The notes under the pieces are model-generated. The model was not told where the DNA came from. It saw only the letters and a program-made list of their open reading frames with translations, and made no database searches. Positions 1 through 11,620 of a stretch of 64,000 bases of DNA are shown in pieces. The DNA lies in NCBI GenBank assembly GCA_025618425.1, contig CM046846.1, positions 33,392,038 through 33,456,037 on the forward strand. The letters run 5' to 3'. The position numbers were made by a program, and so were the translations under genes. Every line of letters starts with the position of its first letter. The first letter of the stretch is position 1. Origin of the DNA: Heliocidaris tuberculata (lineage: Eukaryota > Echinodermata > Echinoidea > Camarodonta > Echinometridae).

Positions 1-288
1 AAAAAAAAAAACGATAATAAATCCGCTAAGTCCGCATGTGTGAGGAAAAAATGGCGGGAACAGCTAGGCGCTGTCGTCTGCTCGTGTAGGCTATACAACA
101 AGGATGTAAGGGGAAAGGCAGCACAGTTTCCCAGTAGGTATTACAATGATGTTCATTGATGATAATTCCCCCTGCTGGGACTACTGTATACAATTTATGA
201 ACTGCTACGTTCAGAATGATATCTAGCTAGAGATCATCCTGTATTACTCCCTTCTGTTTGAATGATTATGATAATCGGATGAGTTTGA
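1..288. other. Non-coding, nothing recognised
   Basis: The window opens in an A-run followed by unique-looking AT-rich sequence. I see no convincing ORF, splice signal or repeat partner here. Confidence 0.5.
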
Positions 289-600
289 TTAAAGAGAAGG
301 TTGAGTTCTGGCAAATGTGAAAAATATTTTGTGAGCTTTCTTAATTTTTTTTTTTTTTTAAGTAAGTTTGGAAAAAAATCTTAGAGGCGATGTCCCCTGA
401 AAAGGACTGATCTTCAAATGCCCTCATATTCGAAATATGACAAAAAAATAGCCGAGAAGTTTGGACCAAACTTTCATGCCACATGTGTGTGTAGTCCCAT
501 ATAAACATTTCTGTGTGCAGTTCATGTGACTTTTAGTAAGAATGAGTCAATTTCTTATCATTCCCATGATCCCAAAGCCTCACAGTATACACCATTCACA
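289..600 (+). mobile_element. Dispersed repeat family A, copy 1
   Basis: This starts at TTAA followed by AGAGAAGGTTGAGTTCTGG and runs through landmarks shared with five other copies: GTGAGCTTTCT, CTGAAAAGGA, TTCAAATGCC, CATATTCGAAATATGA, GTGTGTAGTCCCATATA, GAGTCAATTTCTTATCATT and CACAGTATACAC. The most complete relative (56727-57108, opposite strand) has inverted ends and TTAA on both sides, so this is probably a copy of a non-autonomous DNA transposon. Its right-hand terminus is not recognisable here. The copies are well diverged, so the family is old. Confidence 0.75.
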
Positions 601-2133
601 AGTATTATATAATCAGCCTTTTCCAATCGCTTTCAGACAATTTCTTTCACAATGTAACTGCATGACAGAACTCAACTTTATCTTTAAATGAACGAACGCG
701 AATGACAGTCGTATGGGGCTTCTCAACTCACAGCGCGTGCATGCAGCGCTATCGAATCGCATCATCAACGGCATATAATTGAAAGATAATAACAATTCAT
801 ATTACACTTATCTTCGTGAACGGAGAAAGGTAATGGCATGGGACGTTTGATATAACCAGCCTTGCCTAATCACGCTGAAACTGACTTAATTTGCAATTAA
901 ATTCTAAAATCAGATAACACATCTACAGGACGATGACATTTGGGGAGGTTTAATCTATTACGTGCGAATTTTATTTTGCTGTAAATGAAAGTAATTAATG
1001 CAAAAAGCTGTTCATATATTATTATTTAATTCTCACTAACTTGGTTAATTTGAAAAAGGGATAATGAAACTTTTTTCTTAAAAACACGTTCATTCAGTAA
1101 ATAAAAAAATAAATAAAAAAATTGATAAATGTTGTACAAAGAGTGCATACATTGATCATTTATCCGTTAGCATGGCTATATGTTCATCTATTTACCATCC
1201 CCCTCTCTCTCCCCCTCTCTCTTTCCATACCTCTATTTCACTTAATTGCAAAAAATTATGAATGGATAAAAAATAAGCTTCTCATTCAAATTATCTTCTC
1301 TCATTTAGGTTCTACTCTCAAGCGTGGCAAACATTCTTCTATGAATAAAATAATGATTATGACGTAATATACATCATATCGGCTAACCCGACCGACACTA
1401 CGTTGCTTGTTTATCTATTTCTGTATATATTCTTAAAAAGCCCTGCCTATTACTAGTACTACCCGAGATTATCTCTCTAAAAACATCCATCACCTTGGAT
1501 CAAATAATAAAAATCAACAGACAAAGATAATCAAAGAATAAAATGTCAGACTGAATGATGAATGCTCGTAACGCTAAAGAGTACAGATGTAGATCCAAAT
1601 TAGTGCGCGGGAAGCGAAGAAGATCCGGGTACTAAATTTAGGATGGGACAGTCATCGGCAGACTTAATTGACCCAATGAATAAGAAAAAATTAGATCAGA
1701 CGGAATGGTTTTAATGGTGCACATGCTGATGTATGAGATGAGTTTGATGATGTGATCACATGATGTAGCTCGAATGTCACAAAATGCGATATCGGCATCA
1801 CAATCAACAAACAGTCATGGAATTAATGTAAAAATGTTTTGCTCCCTTTTAAAGTTCATTGATAATTGATTAAATACAAATATTCACAATTAATCACTCA
1901 TCTATAGTGGCCTAATTCAGTTTATGTATTTTGAGTATATTCAGCTTGTGCTACCATAAACGCACAAAGCATGAAAATATCGTTACATATACTTAAAATG
2001 AGCTTATAACGCTGAAATTGAAAACAACTTTTCAACTCATTATTATTTGTATGTGAGGAAGGGTGCTAGTGTCCCTTTAATCGTATGTGAGTCGTTCCAT
2101 CTATTTGAATCTGAGTAACAAAATCACAATTGA
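601..2133. other. Non-coding AT-rich sequence
   Basis: No supported gene. Short open frames (for example 1122-1367 on plus) owe their length partly to a CT-rich tract around 1199-1228 and resemble no protein I know. Confidence 0.5.
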
Positions 2134-2353
2134 TAAGCCAGTTCGTAATTACAATTTGCGCATGTGCAGATAAAGGTCATTTGTACCGAATACAATTATT
2201 GACCTTTATACGCGTGCGCACCATGTTGCGTTCACCAGTATGAGTTTACGTGTTAAACAAGTAGCGTATCCACGTCACCAAAACAAATGCGCGTGCGTGT
2301 ACAAATTATGATCATATCAGGGTCATTTGTACCATTAATTTAGAACCGGCTTA
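2134..2353 (+). mobile_element. MITE with TA target duplication, family B copy 1
   Basis: A 216-bp element (2136-2351) lies between TA dinucleotides at 2134-2135 and 2352-2353. It starts AGCCAGTTCGTAATTA and ends with the inverse of AGCCGGTTCTAAATTA. A second copy at 13778-14005 lies in the opposite orientation, and the two align along their whole length (landmarks CGCATGTGCAGATAAAGGTC, GCGCACCA, GTTAAACAAGTAGCG, CCACCAAAACA). A TA target site and short inverted ends fit a non-autonomous Tc1/mariner-type element; that class is inference. An internal inverted repeat (GATAAAGGTCA / TGACCTTTAT) lies near 2172-2212. Confidence 0.88.
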
Positions 2354-2856
2354 TTTGTTTAATTAAGTATTTATTCATAAATATACAATTTATAAATACA
2401 CATAATTGCACTTTACACAAGTCAAGTAAAAGTAATATACATAGAAACCCCTAATAAAGGACTGATTAAAAAAGGAATTTGTCCATTAGAGAGGAACGGA
2501 ACCTAGGTGTAATCTAATTTAGCTCTGGTCATGGTGCTTTCATCCGACATTCATTAATGTTTTAATCTTTAGCTTGCAACCGTGAGCGTACGTTTATCTA
2601 ACTTTCCTATATCTTCAAGCAGTTTATTACGACCCTTTTTAAAAATTACAATTAATTTTAATTAGCAGGATATCATGATCTAAAAAATTACAAACGGCTT
2701 GATGAAAAACAACAGCAACAACAACAAAAAGAAAGAAGAAGAAGAAAAAAAAAAAAGGCTGTTACCGTTTTACAATTGGTATACTTGCCATTTTTCTCCG
2801 ATAAGAAATGGAGGTAACGATAAGGGAGGGGGAAAATTATTAAGTGAGAGAGAAAT

Positions 2857-2858
<2 letters not shown>
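2354..2858. other. Non-coding; short purine-rich stretch
   Basis: AT-rich sequence followed by an A/G-rich patch near 2702-2757. The open frames on both strands here translate low-complexity sequence. Confidence 0.5.
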
Positions 2859-2911
<53 letters not shown>

Positions 2912-3010
2912 ACCTAAACAAGAGATACAAAGAGACAGACAGAGAGAGAGAAAGATGGAAATAAGGAAAAATAGATAGAGGAAGAGAAAGATTAGGAGAG
3001 ACAGAGACAA

Positions 3011-3065
<55 letters not shown>

Positions 3066-3071
3066 GAGAGA

Positions 3072-3110
<39 letters not shown>
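2859..3110. repeat. (GA)n microsatellite cluster
   Basis: Two long GA arrays (about 2859-2907 and 3018-3110) are joined by imperfect purine-rich sequence with GACAGA and GATGAGA interruptions. Opposing open frames here read RERERE or SLSLSL and are not genes. Confidence 0.95.
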
Positions 3111-3113
<3 letters not shown>

Positions 3114-4888
3114 GAGAAGGAGTTATGAAATACATGTATGTGTCAATCATGTAATTTCCTGATATTATCACAAATCACTTCAGCCTTCATTTAATACCAC
3201 AAGGGTATAGTCAAACCTACTGCAGGTCAAGTATGAATACAATACATAATTCACAGCACCCAATCGCTATTATTCCCTTTCACCAAGTATTAGAGTTGAC
3301 CTAATATCAAAAATCTGGTATGAAACGCGAGCAAGAAAGACAAGGTAACTAAAGTCACTTTATCAACTGAAGGATAGCTTTGTTTTCCTTTCCAGCTAAA
3401 AATCCAAATCTGAAATTTGATATTGTAATAGAAAGATATGACATGCGTCATACGTCGTTGTCAAAGTGCTGGCACTCCGACATAAAGTAATAATTTGTCG
3501 TATAGTTAAGTTATCAAAAGCCTGCTAGTATTAAGCCCCGAAGTTAATATGTTTAACACGCTCTTTGAATAATTTCATTCATGTATATCTGTATAAGTGT
3601 ACGGTTTACCATTTTAAACTAAATTAAGTGAAATAGAAATAATTACTGGTACTTATCACTTGCTCAAGTTGCTCCTAAGTTCATTAAGATTTAAATTTGC
3701 TGGATAATCATTAGCTTTTCAGAATATAAATTAACATATTAAGTAAACCTAATCAGTGATGATTATCTGTCTTCCAGGAGAAGTCTGCAAAATGTGTTGA
3801 AAGATTACAATACAATATAGTGCAAAAATATATCAGTATCTTAATATTCCGATTTATAAACAGACGATTCCTAGTGAATAAGTCATGGATAAACAGACTC
3901 AGTTGGAAAATCATGAGAGAAATACAGGCCTACTATGTATTCTTACAAAACGGAATGGGGTTGAGCAAAGTACATGCATTCATGCAGCGCACGTAGAATG
4001 TAAATCTGAGGTCTGCATACATCGAAGGACCCACTATATACAGTTACAGGAAGCCGGTTTGTATACATGGTGTATCCATGCTCTATATTGATTTATCATT
4101 CCCTACTGCGACCCAATTTATTGCTATCATCATGCATGCCGGCGGGACAAGGGGCATGTCCGAGGGACAGAACAGGGGGCTCCACGGGGGAAGGGGCCCC
4201 TTGGGTTTTCTGCGGTTGCTTTTGCAAGTTGGTCGGTGTTTCGAGGATATTTTACTAAATTTGAGAACAGTACGTCAAATACAAGTGTATTTGACAGAAA
4301 TGGGCATTGTTCTGACATAACTGCTATGCCATGTATGCAGCGAGCAATGTATGGATTCATTACCACCCTTCCCCCATTTTGCCAGCAACGGGGTCCACCC
4401 CAAACCCTGAATGCAGAGTTTCGTCGATGGTCTATACAGCACTAAGTGTAATTGACTTTTGCGATAAATCTTCTTGGCCAGTACATCCCAATACCTGACC
4501 ATGTTTGGACCTTTTCTCCTATTAGTCCTATCTTTCCGATTGATATGTTGTTGTTGTTGTTTCTTCCTACAAAATTAAGCGTTATGTAGAGATTCGGCGT
4601 TTGATTGTTGTTGGCGAATATGATGTAGACATTTCATATGCCCACTTTGTAGTTAGTATAAAATGAGCACCGCACCGTCACTGTAAGTACCATTTTTCAT
4701 TAAGAAATACCTTTTGAGAAACAAATATGAAAGCGATTAGCTTGATAATGCATAAGGCCTACGTAATAACGCTTATTCACATTCGCAATAATCTCTTACG
4801 AAATGCATTGCTATCTTGCAATGGAAACAATCCCGGCGATCGCTCTTCTTGATTGGCAATGGGAACGGGGTAGCTGACCCTGAGCGAA
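3111..4888. other. Non-coding; small G-rich patch near 4140-4210
   Basis: Several overlapping short ORFs occur between 3885 and 4502 on both strands. Their mutual overlap, lack of splice signals and lack of recognisable protein features argue against a gene. The segment 4138-4202 is unusually G-rich (GGGGGCTCC, ACGGGGGAAGGGG). Confidence 0.45.
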
Positions 4889-4994
4889 ACGTAAGTAGAT
4901 ATGAAGTTCGTATCTGATTTGCTGTATTTGATGTATTTACCAATACATCAAGGGCAGAAAAGAAAACATAAAAATTACATCTAGAAAGAGAAAC

Positions 4995-5034
<40 letters not shown>

Positions 5035-5330
5035 GAAGGGGGGGGGGAGGAGTAGGGTGATACAGAGAGATCCAAACATCAAACACGTATAGGTAGATAT
5101 GAAATTGTTATCTGATTTGCGTATGGCTTATTTGTTTTTTTTTTCTTTATACCAAACCCATCGTGGCAGACAAGGGAACATTTAAAGAAGGAAAGGGCAA
5201 GCGAGAAAGAGAAAGAGAGAGAGAGAGGGGGGGGGGGCGAAAAAAACGCAGACAGAGAGATTTGAGGAAGAGAGGGAGATAGAGAGGGTGGGGGCAGAGA
5301 AATACAGATAGAGAGATCAAATGATTCTAA
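4889..5330 (+). repeat. Diverged tandem duplication ending in GA/G-runs
   Basis: Two units of roughly 190-200 bp start at 4889 (GTAAGTAGATATGAAGTTCG) and 5086 (GTATAGGTAGATATGAAATT). Both then carry TATCTGATTTGC, a TTTATACCAA-like block, an AGAAAGAGAGA array and a poly-G run (5025-5048 and 5227-5237), followed by CAGAGAGAT. A partial third repetition of the GA/G part follows to about 5320. Confidence 0.75.
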
Positions 5331-6892
5331 AACATTACTTCGATCGACATGTCTATAAAATAAAAGAACGAAAGCGCTTCAGAGACAAACTTAATCGAAA
5401 ACTGTAATACTGGAGCGATTATGAGGTCAGTCGTGGTCCAATCAAGTCATGAAGTGGTAGATGACCACCCACTCAACTCGAATTTCGAGGCTTTCTCGTG
5501 ATGAGCACGGCTATCCATTACACTAATCCGTCTTGCACCTGCGTCCAGATCCATCCAGTTCGCTTTAACCTATTCCTCCTCAAAACACCTCAATACAAAC
5601 ATGACACTTCTACCGATTACATTGTGCATTACATCTCATCGTCTATCACGATGAGAAGCGTAGGGTTAATTCCCTTAGAACATAAACAAAGATATAAACT
5701 CTTTTCCGTCTACGCGTATACTTTTTCTGAATTTCTTGGTAGAATTCCGTTCGTCTCACGGGAGATTTGGTGAAGAATAGGAGCAAGGAGCAATTTTATT
5801 CTCTTTGATCCGATTCTGGGCTCTCTGGGGACGAAATCGGACGCGGTAATCGACGAAAAAGTCAAGTAACAGGATCTTAATTTCGCGCCATTTTCTCGAC
5901 AGTTTTCCCGCATGCATGGAATCGTCTTCTAAAATTCGAGGTCACGCCTGAAAATGCCGTTTCTTCTTCGCTTTTCTTTCCCTCTGATGTAATTTTTCAT
6001 CCACTAGTTTCACGCATCCAGGATCGTCGTTGGTTATAGCAGAGAACCCTGGTTAGAAGAAAATATCACATTTATTACAAGGAATAAAAGGTGCGGCCTT
6101 GTTCACTGTGTAATGTGACATACGGTAGCTCCTGGATGTAAAGTTTGATGAATACATTAAAACATGGGAGATACGCTCCATATGGATTCGACGGTAATTG
6201 TAGGATTTCTTCGGACATTATTCAAAATAGGGAGTATAAGGACATGGAACAAGAAAGGACAAGAGGAAGGGAAAGAGAAAAGGACACAAATATACCGAGA
6301 CAGAGACAGAAAAAAAAAAACGGACAGGAAGAAGGAGGTGATAACAAGGGATGAAGAAGAAGGGTGAGATCAAAGCAAGAATAGGAAACGAATCTTCAAC
6401 AATCCTTTCCATGTAATACATGCCTGGAGCGGTATACATTAGCAGATAACATCCATTAGCTTATTACATTGTTACATGAGGACTGTTTCAGTCAACAGAA
6501 TGAGTTGACATCCGAAGTAAAGCGATCTATTTTTCATGACTTTGTCACGATGGGATATTTATACTTGACCGAAAAACCTATAACTTGTGACCGTTAGTGA
6601 CAAGTAGGGGGGGGGGGGGGGGAGAAAAGGAGCTCACCGCTCATTGAAGTTTATTATTCAGTTTCAAAAGGTCTCTATTTGCACACTAATTTGATTTTCA
6701 CCGTGACCTTCTTATCGTCGGTGAAGAAATCGGGGGGTTCAGGTCCGGGCCTCGCCAAGCTTACTGGGGAATCCGAGATCGGAAATTGCTCTGCAGGCGT
6801 CAAATTTTGCGATGAAAAGACGAGATAATTGAGGAAACTCAAGGACTTGATATTCATTCTGTCAAAGATGAAGCCGAGATGAGAACCACTTT
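5331..6892. other. Non-coding; purine-rich tract and G-run
   Basis: Mostly unique sequence. A purine-rich stretch lies at about 6240-6365 and a 16-base G-run near 6607-6622. A minus-strand frame at 6857-6675 contains a codon-like hydrophilic stretch (NLTPAEQFPISDSPVSLARP) and has AG and GT dinucleotides near its edges, but nothing confirms that it is an exon. Confidence 0.4.
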
Positions 6893-6899
6893 ACTTACG

Positions 6900-6977
6900 T
6901 CAAATGAAGATCCCTGTCGACACGGTCAAGAGTAAGAAGAAGAGAGCGAGAGAAAATGATACGAAAAGGAGTGTCAT
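6900..6977 (-). other. Short signal-peptide-like ORF before a splice-donor-like site
   Basis: On the minus strand an ATG at 6977 opens 25 codons beginning MTLLFVSFSLALFFLLL and then TVSTG, which looks like a secretory signal peptide. The frame stops at TGA, and immediately downstream is C|GTAAGT at about 6899-6894, a consensus splice donor. A real signal-peptide exon would not stop before its donor, so this may be a decayed exon, an exon with a sequence error, or chance. No downstream exon was identified. Confidence 0.2.
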
Positions 6978-9722
6978 CTTGAACGCTCAAACTCGGTTCG
7001 AAACGTCATCTGACTTCAAAAGTCAAAATATGTAACAAAATTCTGCAAATTCCTTACGTGCCCTTTGGTGTAGAAACTGCGTGCTAAATTCCTAAAATTT
7101 ATTAAATTTATTTGGTTTCGTCAAATTGGACTAGCGGCCCATCCCTTCTTTCATTTTTTTCCTCTCATTTTTTTCACATCATATCGGTGAAATATAACAG
7201 TTATTCGTACCATTATAACAAAACACGAACATCCCTATATATGGTAAAGGTGTTTCCTCACGGTAAGATCATTTAAGGTTCATGTTTCTCGTGAGCCATT
7301 CACAGGGGATTTTCCATGTAGCCCTAATAAAAATGAAAATCTACGGTACAATCATATTCGTATTGGGAAACGGTAAACATGTACGTTGTAAAGCAGAACG
7401 CTTAAACGAAACAAAACACACTAAAAATACTTTGATTTGGTCAAAATTCTCTTTAAAATGAGTTGATAAGAGATGAGTTTAATTAGTTCCAAAGTCTAAG
7501 TGTATCTCGTGGCTAACAATATTTGCTAGTGGTCAAGTAGATACAATAAGGACAAAGTGATGAACAATGATTTTGGTGTTTTGAAAATTACGGTGTAGCT
7601 TTCTCCATTCTTTACACAATGAATTGAAGCTATAAGACATGAATTGTTATCACCGAGGTAGATTGCATTATTGCACGATTTAACCCTCTTAGCTGCATGT
7701 CAAGTATTTTTTTAAACAGTGATTAATAGGTTTGCTTCTTTTTGTTATTTACTTAGGCCACCGTGCCTGTACGGTACCTCGATTCAATAAATTTAATTCT
7801 ATTTAATCTTTGCGGAGGGTCCCTTCATAAAAGTGTAAGTAAACACAGAGCCTTGTATAACTTTCTCTAACCTTCCCATGAATTAAGCCTTAAGCTAAAA
7901 ATGCTAACCGGTATTTTGGAATTGCAGTAGAGTACAATAGCGCTATATCTCTTGAAGACTTGAAACAAGTTTATACAGACAGGTAGACCTAAAGGAATAA
8001 GTTACTTAGTCGAAATGAGTACCGTTCGATACCATTTCGAAAATAGGTTTCTTCTTTCCCTCATTCAATTAATCGTTTAAAGAAGGCGATTGCTTATACA
8101 TTGATATTTTGGTATTGATCATGAAACTGCATTGACATTGTACATCAATATTTTGTTTTACAATACAAACCATAAGTATAAAGGACATGAACAATCATAC
8201 CAAAAAAATATATGTCAACAATTCGTGTTGACACTGCTTCAACAATATGCAAAATATGCTGAGACTGAAATATTAAATAAGTTTTGGAAAAGACGAACCT
8301 GTAATCACTGTCAAAACGATAAGTTTCTAACAGGAAAATTAAGCAAATTTTCATTCGTTTATTAAGCCGTATTCAGCACCAATCTGTATCGTCTGCTAAA
8401 AGTCGCTTGTCAACAATGACAAGACATCAACGAGATGGTTACCGCAGTCGATTTCGCTCTCGCCCTGCATCTCATCTCTCTCCAACCGATCCTCTCACAC
8501 CCGTGCCCTCGACCAATTAGAGCTGAATGTATTCCCACCTGTACAGAGCAGGCAACACGCCACTGCCTTGCATCTCATGAAAATACAAGATTTAATTGGC
8601 GACTCTCGATGTGATCCATTACTATCAAAACTTCTCCAGCGATGAAATCGACCTTTCCGAGTCTCAGCTGCAACAAGTTCATCGAAATTAAATTTTGAGT
8701 GTAAAGGAACGCAAGCTCTCGGCAGGACATTGCCAACCAGAGACGAGGGTTGCCTTGGTAGGTGACACGAAAACAACGGGTAGTTCTCCTTGACGCTATA
8801 TCAAAACAATCATCTAATTCATTTATGTTCTTCTATTTTTTCAAAGCCCTGAATTAACATGGAGAAGTGCGGTGTACTTTGAATCCAAATGTTACAATTA
8901 TTGATTTGATTCTGTGATATGATCAGTAATGGTCTAAACTCATCAGTGCTCACTGCCGAAAAAATATGCGGCTATGTGAATGTCATTTGATTCTTTCCTC
9001 GCGCAAGTAATGAGGTATTTGACTTAAATTCATTTGACTTAAACATCATTGACATTATACATCAATATAACAAAACTTTTATACATTTCCATTGTATATG
9101 TATCTGTAATTTTTCACAGATAGATAGAGCAATGATATAAAACGAACGTTTTATTCAGGGTAGTAGGTATAGACTCGAGTATGAAACTAATTCCATGGCA
9201 TATAACGGGTTGTTTAGGAAGCACCTCCTTACAACCTCCATATTTTTATGGCGGGGGGAAAAAAAATGGAATGATGACGGCGGTTGTCGTCTGCGGGCTA
9301 AGCCTATACAGAATGAGTGATGTTCCTGAAATCGTTATTAATCGCGATACTGACACCTATAGCTCCCGGATCCTACTCCCATAAACAGAAGCCATCATAA
9401 CAAGTTTATTAGAGAAATAGACGATGGGTTTGGAGGCACGGAAGAAAATTGATGCTACCGTTGCTATGGGAACACCAAATTCAATACCGGAAGGACTTGT
9501 GTGTTTGTTGCTTATTTCTATGTATTTTATGAAATACATCCAAAGGTTACCTGATTCGCAAATCGTGATTCTTTTAAGATGGGTCAGTAGAAGATTGTCG
9601 CCGAGGGGATTTGGGGTAATATTTGAAGTTTTGTCCTCGCGTTTCCTCGATTATTCCACGTTTTTTTTCCAATGATGTGGTTTGGTTGTTGTTTTTATCT
9701 TGATAATTCAATCAATACGTCC
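6978..9722. other. Non-coding, nothing recognised
   Basis: Long AT-rich stretch. Short ORFs at 8132-8365, 8495-8776 and 9181-9675 overlap each other on both strands, and none resembles a known family. No tandem repeats of note. Confidence 0.5.
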
Positions 9723-9789
9723 CATCAGTGTAAAAAGGGGATAGCGCTCATTGACAATACATGGGCGTTATCCCCTTTTTACACTGATG
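9723..9789. repeat. Near-perfect hairpin, 25-bp arms
   Basis: The left arm 9723-9747 (CATCAGTGTAAAAAGGGGAT then AGCGC) is the reverse complement of 9765-9789, with one difference that would still pair as G-U in RNA. The loop is 17 bases. It could be a short foldback element or a transcribed hairpin; the sequence does not decide. Confidence 0.9.
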
Positions 9790-10769
9790 CGATTGCTTTA
9801 CCCAAGCTCCATAATTCATTTTGTTGCTCTCATAACTCTGACCCTGTCTTATTTGATGTAGTCACTGGCCTTCTGATATATTTTCAGCATTTTCACTACC
9901 GGTATGGGAGCAAGGAAAAAAAAAGGAAGAACAGGGAAGGAACGAGGAAGAAAATACAGGAAGAGGGAGGGGGGGGGGGGACAACTTGAAAAGGGGATGA
10001 CGAAACGCCCTCCCACACCCCCTACATCAATAACCCTGTTACCCCCCTTTACCTCTACCATGTAAGTTCGGCACCCCTTCACAACTACACCAGGCTAGAT
10101 CAAGGCTATGCCACTTAATACATGTAAAAGAAATAGTTGTAAGAGTTGTAAGAAATAATTGAAGAATTTTATAAAAAACTTAAAGTAAACATTTATGAAT
10201 TTGAATTGAAGAAGGCTGATTATAAAGAGAGCGTGAACTTGTCTTAGTACGAGGGTCACTATGATGATGATGAAAACTAGTTCTTACGTAATAATGATCA
10301 ACCTTCCTGTTGATAGCAGCTTCTGGGTTACCCTGTAATCATTTCAATTTACTCCTTCTTCGTTGACAGAGTACAGGGCATCCTCCATAGCTATGGTCCG
10401 AATACCTGGTGATGTAATATTATTTGGTATCATCATGGTCATTTCCGCAACCTTTCCTGACCAAAAGTCATGAATCAGCTAGAGGGCACGTGAAGGAAGT
10501 AAAATGTTAATGAACTGGCTGCCAATCAACGATTTACTGAAAACGTACACAAAAAGTATACAGCAATATAGCAATAAGCCTCCATTACCTTAGAACCTAT
10601 CCAAAGCAACACCCTTTTTCAAACATTTTCAACGGATATGGATTCATTTATTACAGTAAAACATAAAGTTCGAACTATCGGTAAGCCCGGGAACTGACAT
10701 GTCCCAGAGGTGCCCCAATTCTGCCAGATCGAAGACATCTTTGATTTTATTCGTATGGCATGGGGATGG
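9790..10769. other. Non-coding; purine-rich tract with G-run
   Basis: A purine-rich stretch (9905-9990) includes a G-run near 9966-9979. The remainder is unremarkable. Confidence 0.5.
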
Positions 10770-11033
10770 CAATGGCGTAGCGTGACTCCAGCTATTAGGA
10801 GGGCACTGGAATTATGGGGAGGGGGTACACCGGTCTTACGAGGTGAATGAAATTCGAATATTAAGCAAGGCCACGGCTTAGAAAGAGGGTACAGGAGGGG
10901 GTCCTGCCATCTTCTTTTCTCGTCTTTTTCACCCTCTCTCTTTCACATTCTTATTTTTCTCGTTTTCCCCTTTTTTCTCCATTCGATTGGGGCGGGAGGC
11001 ACATGCCCCCATGCCCCCGTTTCTACGCCACTG
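10770..11033. mobile_element. Small element with CAGTGGCGTAG-type ends
   Basis: The left end is CAATGGCGTAGCG and the right end is the inverse of CAGTGGCGTAGAAACGGGGGC. The 264-bp body holds G-rich (GGGGAGGGGG) and C/T-rich segments. Similar ends with G-runs recur at 21594, 24638, 29651/30210 and 61739/61961, suggesting a loose family of non-autonomous elements. No target duplication is clear. Confidence 0.55.
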
Positions 11034-11584
11034 GGATGAGGTCTGCCAAGTCTCATGTCAGGTAGCTTTACATGAATGTTGGTTCATTACATTATAATCA
11101 TGATTAAACACGTCGTCTCACCGTCAACATTTAGGAAAAGGTTAGGCAAAAGTTCGAAGAAATTGGTTTATGTTAAGATGCACGTAGGTCAAAGCATCGC
11201 AGACTGATGTGAACTCCCTGCACCCTGGTTATAAACATGTCTGAGAGCATTTGCTCATTACCGTCCCTGTATTTCTTGGAGGCCGCCATTTTGTTTTGAC
11301 ATATCGATCATGACGAGGTGCTGAGGCGCCGAGTGTGAGAGGAGGAGAGTGAACATGAACGATGAAAGTTGGGTGGAGAGGGATGGAGGGATATGAGAAT
11401 GTTTTTTTTGAATGATGAAGAGGAGGAGAACGATTGGGAGAGAAGGGAGGCGCCCAAGATGACATAACCATGATAACGACTGAAAAAAAAAAGGTGGAGG
11501 AGTGACATGTGATGTATATCTGAGAGCAGAATGAGGGAGGGGGGAGAGGGAAAGAGATGAAGTGGAGGAATGTAAAGGAAGGGG

Positions 11585-11620
<36 letters not shown>

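Noticed and set aside
3885..4502. Cluster of six overlapping short ORFs
   Set aside because: Mutually overlapping on both strands in a locally stop-poor, G-rich patch, with no consistent frame.
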